The translations under genes were made by a program, and so were the position numbers. Below, in pieces: positions 1 to 7,343 of a stretch of 64,000 nucleotides of DNA. Position 1 is the first letter of the stretch. Each line of letters begins with the position of its first letter. The stretch is from Lactobacillaceae bacterium (GTDB lineage: Bacteria; Pseudomonadota; Alphaproteobacteria; RF32; CAG-239), in NCBI GenBank assembly GCA_031271345.1, contig JAISVX010000004.1, forward strand, positions 20,179 through 84,178, given 5' to 3'. The notes beneath the pieces are model-generated. The model did no database searches and had not been told where the DNA came from. It saw nothing but the letters and a program-made list of their open reading frames with translations.

Positions 1-1
1 C

Positions 2-892
2 GTAATCTTTTTTGAGAAAGTAAAAGAAATTAAGGGCAGCATTGAGCTGCCGGATGTAATTTGTTTTGACTTGTTTGGCACGATGATTGACAGCTTGGAG
101 TCAGACCGCGCCGCTATCAAAAAGATTGTCGGATGCGATGTCGCTTTCCCTTTAAAAACCGGCAAAACATTATACGATAGTCTTCCTGAATTAGTTGACC
201 CTAAAATTGCCGACAAAGCCCAAAGCATGTATGTCGAAGCGTTAATTGAAAACGCCAATTTGGGGCTGGCGCGCCCATATCCTAATATTGATAAAGCCTT
301 AAATTATCTCTGGGCTTTGGATGTAAAAGTGCTGGCAATAACCAATCGTCATCCTAATGCCGTTCGTCCGTTTATTTCAAAATATCCAGAGGTTTTTCGG
401 TTTGTAGGGGCAATTGGATATGGAAGCGTTGAGGCTGAAAAACACAAGCCAAATCCTGAAATCTTTAATAATACACTGAAAAAAGCTGGGCTGAAACCGA
501 CAGAAAAAATGTGGATGGTTGGAGACGCCGTTACGGATATTGAGTTTGCGCGGAACTGCAATATGAAGCCGATTATGATGGGGGATAATTTTGCTCATAA
601 TAATCCGAAGTTTTGGGTTGATAATCAGGATGTTTCGTCATGGCCGATGGATGCGTATGAAAGATTAGAGCTTATGCTGCGTCATAAATTTTCCAGCTAT
701 GAGGATTATGAGCATAAATATAAAGAGCAGGCAAAAGCAAGCTGGGGAGTCGATTTAGACAAAGATGCTCCGATGGAACTTAGCGCGGACGGATATACCA
801 AAAAGCAGCTGCAAAAGCTTCTGCCTAACAATATTTCCTATAAATTTGTTCTGGATAAAAGAACCGCGGACAGCATTAAAAACAATCGTTAA
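2..892 (+). CDS. HAD-family hydrolase, 5' end beyond the window
   Basis: The reading frame is open from base 2 with no stop, and the first HAD motif (FDLFGT, nucleophile Asp codon at 68-70) precedes the first usable start codon, so the gene begins outside the window. Later motifs are present: a Thr/Asn motif (LAITNRH), a Lys motif (HKPNPEIF) and an acidic motif (GDAVTDIEFA). These build the Rossmann-like phosphatase core. Phe replaces the second Asp of the DxDxT motif (DLFGT), a form known in haloacid dehalogenase and phosphonatase branches, so the substrate is open. The C-terminal part after about residue 200 is unlike the HAD core and is not recognised. Confidence 0.85.
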   Translation, partial: VIFFEKVKEIKGSIELPDVICFDLFGTMIDSLESDRAAIKKIVGCDVAFPLKTGKTLYDSLPELVDPKIADKAQSMYVEALIENANLGLARPYPNIDKALNYLWALDVKVLAITNRHPNAVRPFISKYPEVFRFVGAIGYGSVEAEKHKPNPEIFNNTLKKAGLKPTEKMWMVGDAVTDIEFARNCNMKPIMMGDNFAHNNPKFWVDNQDVSSWPMDAYERLELMLRHKFSSYEDYEHKYKEQAKASWGVDLDKDAPMELSADGYTKKQLQKLLPNNISYKFVLDKRTADSIKNNR

Positions 893-927
893 GCCCAGTT
901 GAAATCGGCAACTTAATCTAGTTATTT

Positions 928-1233
928 TTAGCTTTGAGATTCATCCAGATATAAAATTTCTTTGCCTAAAGCTTTGGCATAATCAATTTCGCTCCTTGTG
1001 CTGCTGCCAATATATCCATCCCTGTTTACAACAAAAATTGAGTCGGATAAATCTATTTTCTTTTTATGCATCTTATTTAACAAGTCGTGCTGTTCAGGCG
1101 TATAAGTGCCTTTATCCTGTCGCGTTGGATAAATAATGGATAAAACACAATTCCCTTCCAGTGTCAGTTTTTCAGTCCAATACATAATATCGGATACAAA
1201 TTTTAGCGAACCGCACATAGTTATAATTTTCAT
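928..1233 (-). CDS. Nucleoside 2-deoxyribosyltransferase-like protein
   Basis: About 101 residues. The opening IITMCGSLKF resembles the nucleotide-binding first strand and loop of the nucleoside deoxyribosyltransferase fold, and DLSDSIFVVNRDGYIGSST followed by EIDYAKALGKEI matches the second half, where the acidic residue after the Ser-rich turn is often catalytic. Such proteins handle nucleotides or sense them, and phage versions are common. The start is the ATG at 1233, preceded by an AGGAG; a TTG two codons upstream overlaps that site poorly. It stands alone, with no operon partner. The specific substrate cannot be read from sequence. Confidence 0.6.
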   Translation of the reverse strand: MKIITMCGSLKFVSDIMYWTEKLTLEGNCVLSIIYPTRQDKGTYTPEQHDLLNKMHKKKIDLSDSIFVVNRDGYIGSSTRSEIDYAKALGKEILYLDESQS

Positions 1234-1285
1234 AGCCAACTCCTATTTTTTTTGAATTGTAAACTCTATTCTTTCAAAAATAAAG

Positions 1286-1328
1286 ACAAAAAAACACCCA
1301 AATCCTGTTAAGGAAATGAGTGTTTTTC
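1286..1328 (-). terminator. Rho-independent terminator of the 1351-1749 gene
   Basis: On the minus strand, AAAAACAC at the base pairs with GTGTTTTT, with an inner TCCT/AGGA stem and a short loop, followed by a T-run. It lies just after the stop of the small lipoprotein gene. Confidence 0.75.
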
Positions 1329-1350
1329 GTTTCATGGGCTGCTTTCGCGC

Positions 1351-1749
1351 TTACCATTTGAGGTAGTTTACCAACCCGTATCCCATTAGTTCGTCGTGGG
1401 TCGGGTTGAGCGCGTTGATACCTCTTTGTACTCTGGACTTTTGAGTTTTCACCTTGTCCACGGTTGTCAAATTGGCAAATCTGGCTTGCGTCCAGTCGAC
1501 ATACTGTTTCAGGTAAGTTTCTTTATCGTCCACAGGGGTTTTGGGGTCGAGAATTTTGCCTTTCAGAACCAGAAGAGCGGAGTCTTGCTTCGCGATAATA
1601 GGTTCGTAGTATGCGAGCTTTTCGTTCGCCAGGTGCAGTTCTTTCGCATAACCCGAGATTTCTTCGTTTCTTTTTTCCTCAGCCCGATTGCCGCAGCTGC
1701 AGAATACGAATGCCAGCATCATAAAAGACGCAAAAATTAAATTTTTCAT
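1351..1749 (-). CDS. Small predicted lipoprotein of unknown function
   Basis: 132 residues with a hydrophobic signal sequence (LIFASFMMLAFVF) ending at Cys-Ser-Cys-Gly, where lipidation is plausible though the -3 position is not ideal for an E. coli type lipobox. The mature part is charged and helical, with no family recognised. The gene is visibly richer in GC than its neighbours, has no Shine-Dalgarno site, and its start follows an A-rich leader. On the minus strand upstream lies TATTTTTG, which fits the Bacteroidetes -7 box TAnnTTTG. These signs, plus its own terminator, suggest acquisition from a Bacteroidetes donor; that is inference. Confidence 0.6.
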   Translation of the reverse strand: MKNLIFASFMMLAFVFCSCGNRAEEKRNEEISGYAKELHLANEKLAYYEPIIAKQDSALLVLKGKILDPKTPVDDKETYLKQYVDWTQARFANLTTVDKVKTQKSRVQRGINALNPTHDELMGYGLVNYLKW

Positions 1750-1922
1750 GTTTTTTGTTTTTAATGTTTTTATTTTTGTTGATTGATTTGCAAAAATAAA
1801 AGCATTACCGCAACAATTGCTGATTGCTCAATAATTGACCCAATAATGCTTTGAATGTAAAAAATATATCATGGACATTTGGTTATTGCAAGAGCTATTT
1901 TGGACAAAATTACGGAAAAACA

Positions 1923-2885
1923 TTACGGCTTTTCAAAAACAACAAAGTGCGAATGCCCGGTAAGCGATTTTTTAGTTTCTAAATATCCCTGTATATCTGG
2001 AGCTGTAAGAGGTTTTTTTGTTATGTTTTCCACATATTTTAAGTATGTCCGATAATCCAGCTCCGATTTTTTATATTCAAGAATTTTCAAGTTATAGGTT
2101 TTTGCAAGATATTCAAAAGATTGATACGAGAATTCAAACTGGTGGTGAGGCGGCAAATTTAAGAAACCTGTTCCGTTTATGGCTAATGCTCCTTCCGGGT
2201 CGGGTGTTCCAAAGATTAACCAGCCCCCTTTATTTAATAAATTTAAGCAGTTTTCCATAAATGGTTTGGTATGCCAAACATGTTCCAGAACTTCAAAAGC
2301 GCATACAATATCAAACTTTTGATTTAGTTTGCTTATGTCTTCAGTCGAGGTGTCAATGCCTTTTTGTCTGCAAATCTCAATGGCTTCGCGGTTGTATTCG
2401 CTTGCTAAAACATGGGAAACGACGTTTTTAATTCTCTCAACAAAATTTCCTGTTCCGGCGCCGATTTCAATAAGACTTTTCGGTTTTTGTTTTTCAATAA
2501 ATTCTGTTGCGGCTCCGTATTCCCATCGATAGTTTGTGTAATATGGGACGGTTTCCATAATTTTCTTGTATAAATCTTCGCTGTCAGGAAGGTGGTAGTT
2601 GTAAAAATAAAGACCGCAGTCAAGGCACCTTCTTTTTTCCAAAAAGCTATGGCGGTAGACATCCGCAATCGGGTTGAAATTTGTGCGTTCCAGCCAGTTT
2701 TCAATCATCACGTCTATTTGCATTTTGCCGGTCATCAAATAATATTTGCCGCCGCACAAAGGACATGAGTTAACCTCTTCTTTTTCTTTTATTTTAGAAA
2801 CGGTGTCAATCGGCTTTTTGTGCTTAAACTCGATTTTGTCATCGAAAAATATTGGTCCGAATAAAGTGTAGTGATAATTACCCAT
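1923..2885 (-). CDS. Zn-ribbon SAM-dependent methyltransferase
   Basis: 320 residues. An N-terminal pair of CxxC motifs (CPLCGG near residue 41, CLDCG near 93) forms a probable zinc ribbon. The Rossmann core follows: SAM-binding loop LIEIGAGTGNF near 140, acidic strand end ASEYN, FDIVCAFEVLEH as motif IV, and WLIFGTPDP. This layout is seen in methyltransferases of sugar or lipid biosynthesis and in C-methyltransferases of surface polysaccharides, but the acceptor here is unknown. No operon partner is visible; the gene ends the accessory stretch before the CRISPR locus and its start lies about 70 bases from the tracrRNA terminator. Confidence 0.8.
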   Translation of the reverse strand: MGNYHYTLFGPIFFDDKIEFKHKKPIDTVSKIKEKEEVNSCPLCGGKYYLMTGKMQIDVMIENWLERTNFNPIADVYRHSFLEKRRCLDCGLYFYNYHLPDSEDLYKKIMETVPYYTNYRWEYGAATEFIEKQKPKSLIEIGAGTGNFVERIKNVVSHVLASEYNREAIEICRQKGIDTSTEDISKLNQKFDIVCAFEVLEHVWHTKPFMENCLNLLNKGGWLIFGTPDPEGALAINGTGFLNLPPHHQFEFSYQSFEYLAKTYNLKILEYKKSELDYRTYLKYVENITKKPLTAPDIQGYLETKKSLTGHSHFVVFEKP

Positions 2886-2954
2886 GCGGCTTTCCTCTAA
2901 AATGTTCTCCGTTTATTTTATAGGATATATATTACATAGATTTTTAATAAAATC

Positions 2955-3062
2955 AAAAAAAGATGACAGCTGTTCAAAAGAGCAGCTGTCAGGGCTTTAC
3001 ACGAAATTTTCGATTATTATAGCTTCCTTTCCAAATCAGATACATAAATGAAAATTCCTTGA
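2955..3062 (-). ncRNA. tracrRNA of the type II-C CRISPR system
   Basis: Bases 3017-3042 are identical over 26 nt to the crRNA-strand repeat, so the minus-strand transcript carries an anti-repeat able to pair fully with the crRNA repeat. Downstream on the minus strand come a small CGAA/TTCG hairpin (3002-3012), then a 9-bp stem TGACAGCTG/CAGCTGTCA (2964-2972 with 2983-2991) followed by a U-run, which serves as terminator and tracrRNA 3' hairpin. The start near 3062 is inferred from the promoter at 3069-3095. RNA of about 108 nt is expected; it would be processed by RNase III with crRNA and loaded in Cas9. Confidence 0.88.
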
Positions 3063-3068
3063 AATCAT

Positions 3069-3095
3069 ATTATAATGTGATAAATTAGCAGTCAA
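3069..3095 (-). promoter_or_regulatory. tracrRNA promoter, overlapping a plus-strand -10
   Basis: On the minus strand TTGACT (3090-3095) is followed by TATAAT (3069-3074) at 15 bp, or by TAATAT at 17 bp. The same bases read TATAAT on the plus strand (3071-3076), upstream of cas9, so the two opposite promoters may share this core. Confidence 0.65.
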
Positions 3096-3118
3096 GAACA
3101 ATTTTTAGGCGGTGTATA

Positions 3119-6040
3119 ATGAAAAAGAGAATTTTTGGTTTTGACTTGGGAATAGCCTCCATCGGTTGGGCAGTCGTGGACTTTGATAAAGAGAAATTTG
3201 ATTCGGAAACAGGCGAGATTATTGAAGGGCGGATTGTAAAATCGGGCGTCCGAACATTTCCGGTGGCTGAAAATCCTAAAAATGGAGAGTCTCTTGCGAA
3301 ACCAAGAAGAGATAGTCGCTTGGGACGCCGAACAATCAGGCGTAAAGCTCGCCGTATGGATGGTATTAAAGGTCTTTTTGTTGTTAAAGGTTTAGCTCCA
3401 TCAAAAGAATACTTGAAAGATGTTTATGCAAAGCAGATAGGCGGTGATGTTTGGGATTTGCGTGTCAAGGCGTTGTCTTCAATGCTGGAAAAAGATGAGT
3501 TGTTAAGGGTTCTCAAGCATCTGGCAAAGCATCGCGGGTTTAAATCATACCGTAAAGCGGCGGAAGAAGCTGATAAAGAAGGCGGAAAAGTTTTAAAAGC
3601 TATCAAAGCCAATAAGGAGTTGTTGTCAGAAGACAAAACATTGGCCCAAATAATTGTCGAACGTGCCGGAACAGGCAAGAAAAGAAACAGCACGGCGACA
3701 AACGCGAAAGGGAAAATTGAAGCGGTTTATAACAACTCTATTCCGCGTGATGAAATTATTAGGGAAGCTGAGAAAATATTTGAAGTCCAAAAACCATATG
3801 GTTTGTTTACCGAAGATTTATTGAACGATTATAAAAGGATTGCGTTTCGTCACCGAGCTGTCGGAGGTGTCGGGGATATGGTTGGATTTTGTACTTTTGA
3901 AACTGGAGAAAAGCGTGCGCCTAAGGAAGCTCCCAGCGCTGAGATATTTGTAGCATTAGGAAAAATAAATAATCTAAAGGTTAATGGGCGGTTCTTAACT
4001 TCCGAGGAGCGAACAAAAGCGCTAGATATTCTTAAAAATACTAAAGAAGTTAAATATACAAGTCTTAAAAAAGCATTTAATGAGGATGTTAAATTTGATG
4101 ATATTAACTATAACAAAAAAGATAAGGTAAATAAAAAGACAGGAGAAATTACCAAGACAAAGCCGGAGGATGCCAAATTTTATGCGATGAAAGGCTGGCA
4201 TAAACTGAGGGATGAGCTTGGTGAAGATATAAAAAATATTGATGTAAAGATTTTAGATAAGGCAATAAATATTATTGCATGCGAGAAGAACGATGCGGCT
4301 ATAGAACAAGGTTTGAAAGAACTTAGCTTAAAAGATGAACATATAAAGAAGTTGAAGAAAATTACCTCCGATAAATTTATCAATTTGTCGCTCAAGGCGC
4401 TTTATAATATCAACCCGCATCTCGAAACTGGCTTAAAATATAATGAAGCTTGTGAAAAAGCCGGTTATGATTTTAAGAAATCAGGAGAGGCATTGGTCGA
4501 AAAAGGTTTTATACTTGCGCCTATTCCACAAGATAAACTCACTGCGGTCCCTGTTGTTAATCGAACAACCGCGCAGTTTCGTAAGGTCTATAATGCAATA
4601 GTGCGGGAATATGGTTATCCCGATCAAATTAATTTGGAAGTTAGCAGAGAATTGAAAAAGAGTTTTGATGACCGCCAAAAAGATATTAAAAAAAGAGATG
4701 ATAACACTGATGAGCGCAGTTCTGCCATTGAAGAGCTGCAAACAGAAGGTTTGGACACTAACGGAAAGAACATTTTGAAATGGCGTCTCTACCAGCAGCA
4801 AAACGGTAAATGCATATATTCAGAAAAATCTTTAGATTTAAGACGATTAGATGAATATGAAGTTGATCATATTTTACCATATTCCCGTTCGTTGGATAAC
4901 AGTTTTAACAATAAAGTCTTGTGTCTTGCTGAGGAAAATCAAAAGAAGCGCAATAGAACGCCTTTTGAATATTTACCTAAAGATAAATGGGAAGAATTTA
5001 AAACTGTTGTTTCAACCACTCCATCGCTGGGTCGCCGGAAAAAAGAAAATTTGTTGAATGAGAGTTTTTCGAAAGAAGAAGATGAATTGAAGTTCAGAGA
5101 AAGAAACTCTAATGACAATGCTTATATATCGAGATTCGTTAAACAATATCTTGAAGATGGTGTCGATTTTTCAAAAAGTGTTTGGAAAGATATAAAAAAC
5201 CGCATTCAGGTTCGTACAGGTTCATTAACAGACTATCTTCGCGGACAATGGCATTTGGAAAAAGACCGAGATAAAGACGATAGGCATCACGCGCAGGATG
5301 CAATTGTTGTGGCTTGTGCGACACAGGAAATGGTCAAATATCTTTCAACGGTTTCAGGCTTATTCGAAGATAAATATCAATTGGGGCAAAAAAACGGCGA
5401 AGCATGGTATAAATCATTAAAACAAAAATTCCGTGAACCGTGGATCGGCTTTAGGGAGGAAGTGTCGAAATCATTAGATAATATTTTTGTCTCCCGCCCG
5501 CCAAGAAAAAGCGCGACAGGGGAGATACATCAAGAAACTGTTCGCTCTCTTAATCCTAAGCATAAAAAATACAGCGAAAAAGATGTGAAATCCGGCCTAA
5601 AAGTCCGCGGCGGTTTGGCAAATAACGGCAATATGCTAAGAACAGATGTTTTTGTTAAAAAGAATAAAAAAGGTAAAGATGAGTTTTATTTAGTGCCGAT
5701 TTACTTGTCTAGTATGGGTAAAGAATTGCCGAATAAAGCGATTGTTGCTGGTAAAGAAGAAGCCGAATGGCTTGATATGGATGAGACTTTTGCTTTCAAG
5801 TTTAGTCTTTATAAGGATGATTTGGTAAAAGTAAAAAAAGGCGATAATGAAATCTTTGGTTATTTTGATGGAACGCATAGAGGAACAGGAGCAATTACAA
5901 TAGAGAAACATGATCGTTCAGATTTAACCAGTATTGGCGCGAAGACTCAGGACATTATCAAAAAATATCAGGTAGATATGCTTGGAAACTATCATGAAAT
6001 AAAAAAAGAAGTCAGGCTGCCGTTGAAAAAGGAAAAATAA
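3119..6040 (+). CDS. cas9: CRISPR-associated endonuclease Cas9, type II-C
   Basis: 973 residues, the compact size of subtype II-C. RuvC-I is at the N-terminus (FGFDLGIASIGWAV, Asp9), followed by the arginine-rich bridge helix near 63-80 (SRLGRRTIRRKARR), a recognition lobe, RuvC-II (NLEVSRE, Glu507), the HNH domain (YEVDHILPYSRSLDN, His584; N-rich part NSFNNKVLC), RuvC-III (RHHAQDAIVVA, His724 and Asp727) and a C-terminal PAM-interacting domain. All catalytic residues are present, so it should cut both strands of target DNA guided by crRNA:tracrRNA. An AGGCGG lies just before the start. The stop abuts the cas1 start, indicating one cas9-cas1-cas2 transcript; no csn2 or cas4 is present. Confidence 0.98.
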   Translation: MKKRIFGFDLGIASIGWAVVDFDKEKFDSETGEIIEGRIVKSGVRTFPVAENPKNGESLAKPRRDSRLGRRTIRRKARRMDGIKGLFVVKGLAPSKEYLKDVYAKQIGGDVWDLRVKALSSMLEKDELLRVLKHLAKHRGFKSYRKAAEEADKEGGKVLKAIKANKELLSEDKTLAQIIVERAGTGKKRNSTATNAKGKIEAVYNNSIPRDEIIREAEKIFEVQKPYGLFTEDLLNDYKRIAFRHRAVGGVGDMVGFCTFETGEKRAPKEAPSAEIFVALGKINNLKVNGRFLTSEERTKALDILKNTKEVKYTSLKKAFNEDVKFDDINYNKKDKVNKKTGEITKTKPEDAKFYAMKGWHKLRDELGEDIKNIDVKILDKAINIIACEKNDAAIEQGLKELSLKDEHIKKLKKITSDKFINLSLKALYNINPHLETGLKYNEACEKAGYDFKKSGEALVEKGFILAPIPQDKLTAVPVVNRTTAQFRKVYNAIVREYGYPDQINLEVSRELKKSFDDRQKDIKKRDDNTDERSSAIEELQTEGLDTNGKNILKWRLYQQQNGKCIYSEKSLDLRRLDEYEVDHILPYSRSLDNSFNNKVLCLAEENQKKRNRTPFEYLPKDKWEEFKTVVSTTPSLGRRKKENLLNESFSKEEDELKFRERNSNDNAYISRFVKQYLEDGVDFSKSVWKDIKNRIQVRTGSLTDYLRGQWHLEKDRDKDDRHHAQDAIVVACATQEMVKYLSTVSGLFEDKYQLGQKNGEAWYKSLKQKFREPWIGFREEVSKSLDNIFVSRPPRKSATGEIHQETVRSLNPKHKKYSEKDVKSGLKVRGGLANNGNMLRTDVFVKKNKKGKDEFYLVPIYLSSMGKELPNKAIVAGKEEAEWLDMDETFAFKFSLYKDDLVKVKKGDNEIFGYFDGTHRGTGAITIEKHDRSDLTSIGAKTQDIIKKYQVDMLGNYHEIKKEVRLPLKKEK

Positions 6041-6943
6041 ATGGGCTGGCGGATTGTTCAAATAACTAAACCATGTCGCCTTTCGGTTAAGAATAAGCAG
6101 CTTTCTTATGAGCCTGTTGAAGGCGAGGGGGTGACTATTCCGCTCGAGGATATTTCGGTTTTGATTTTGGAGAATCGGCAGATTTCTTTGAATAATTCGC
6201 TTTTGTCGGAGCTTTCCGAGTATGATATCGTGCTTTTTTCCTGCGATTTTTCACATCATCCGTCGGGCGCGTTTTTCCCGTTTCATAATCATTCGAGATA
6301 TTCGGAAATCGCCTGGCTGCAAATGGAGGCTTCGGAGCCTCTTAAGAAGCGTATGTGGCAGGATGTGGTTAAGGCTAAAATCTGCAATCAGGCAGAAACA
6401 TTGGATATTCTTGGCAAAGATAATGCTGGAAAATTGAGGGAAATTTCCAAGCAAGTGCAGTCTGGAGACGCCAAAAACTCCGAAGCTTTTGCCGCGGGAA
6501 TTTATTGGAAAAGTTTGTTTGAGAATTTTAATCGCAGTGATGAAAACGACATCAGGAACTCTGCACTTAATTATGGATATGCTATTTTGCGTGGATGTGT
6601 GGCGCGGTCGATAGTAGGGGCAGGTTTGCTGCCTTGCTTTGGCATTCATCATGCAAACAAGTTAAACCAGTTTAATTTGGTAGATGATATTATAGAGCCG
6701 TTTCGCCCGTTTGTTGATTATCAAGTGCAAAAGCTTGATTTATCTGAACAAACAGAACTTACGCCGATTTTAAAAAATCAATTAGTAAGTATATTAACTC
6801 AAAATTGCAGTTTTGAAGATGAGGAGTTGGGTTTATTAAAAGCCTGCGAGAATACGGCATTATCTGTGGCAAAAGCATTTAAAAATAAAGATGCTAAATT
6901 TTTAAAATTACCGTTAATGAAAAAATCTTTATCTTTTTTATAA
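6041..6943 (+). CDS. cas1: CRISPR adaptation integrase Cas1
   Basis: 300 residues, usual for type II Cas1. The N-terminal beta domain is followed by the helical integrase domain. Candidate metal ligands are the Glu of NSEAFAAGIYW, the His pair in GIHHANK and the Asp/Glu of DDIIEPFRPFVD. With Cas2 it forms the complex that inserts new spacers at the array. The ATG follows the cas9 stop directly, with no gap, which points to translational coupling. GC is a little higher than in the 5' part of cas9 but nothing suggests a separate origin. Confidence 0.97.
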   Translation: MGWRIVQITKPCRLSVKNKQLSYEPVEGEGVTIPLEDISVLILENRQISLNNSLLSELSEYDIVLFSCDFSHHPSGAFFPFHNHSRYSEIAWLQMEASEPLKKRMWQDVVKAKICNQAETLDILGKDNAGKLREISKQVQSGDAKNSEAFAAGIYWKSLFENFNRSDENDIRNSALNYGYAILRGCVARSIVGAGLLPCFGIHHANKLNQFNLVDDIIEPFRPFVDYQVQKLDLSEQTELTPILKNQLVSILTQNCSFEDEELGLLKACENTALSVAKAFKNKDAKFLKLPLMKKSLSFL

Positions 6944-6956
6944 GGTCTGTGGATAA

Positions 6957-7286
6957 ATGGCAAAAGAAGGGGAGAGATATATGCGGATGTTAGTCTTTTT
7001 TGACCTTCCCACCTTGACAAAGACCGATCGCAGGAATGCGAGTCGATTTAGGAATTTCTTGGTAAAAGATGGGTATATAATGCTGCAGCTGTCTGTTTAT
7101 TCCCGAATTTGTAAAGGTCAAGATGATGTGGAAAAACACGCAAAACGCTTGAAAGGCTTGATTTGTAAAGAGGGAAGTGTTAGACTGTTGACAGTTACCG
7201 AAAAGCAATATGCCTCTATGGAAATATTGGTTGGAACGCTAAAAAAAGAGGAAGAATTAGGTGATAAACAGTTACTTTTGTTATAG
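6957..7286 (+). CDS. cas2: CRISPR adaptation protein Cas2
   Basis: 109 residues. The first strand of the ferredoxin-like fold is MRMLVFFDLPT, with the conserved Asp, then a basic helix (DRRNASRFRNFL) and LQLSVYSRIC, typical of type II Cas2. It forms the Cas1-Cas2 integration complex as a dimer core. A second possible start, the ATG at 6981, sits 6 bases after GGGGAGAG and would remove eight residues; the start at 6957 has only a weak site. The gap to cas1 is 13 bases, and the array follows. Confidence 0.95.
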   Translation: MAKEGERYMRMLVFFDLPTLTKTDRRNASRFRNFLVKDGYIMLQLSVYSRICKGQDDVEKHAKRLKGLICKEGSVRLLTVTEKQYASMEILVGTLKKEEELGDKQLLLL

Positions 7287-7298
7287 TTTTTTATTTTC

Positions 7299-7333
7299 AA
7301 AAAACAAAAAAGACGTTGAATTTCAACGTCTTA
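7299..7333 (-). terminator. Terminator of the minus-strand CRISPR transcript
   Basis: AAGACGTTGAA (7310-7320) and TTCAACGTCTT (7322-7332) form a near-perfect inverted repeat. On the minus strand it is followed by TTTTTTG and a further T-run, so it stops transcripts coming from the array. The plus strand lacks a T-run and is a poor terminator for cas2. Confidence 0.8.
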
Positions 7334-7343
7334 ATTTGTATCT

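Noticed and set aside
1396..1740. Plus-strand frame opposite the small lipoprotein
   Set aside because: It lies antisense to a gene with a signal sequence and terminator and has no protein-like features.
7310..7332. Hairpin beside cas2 as a cas2 terminator
   Set aside because: The plus strand has no T-run; the minus strand does, so it ends the array transcript.
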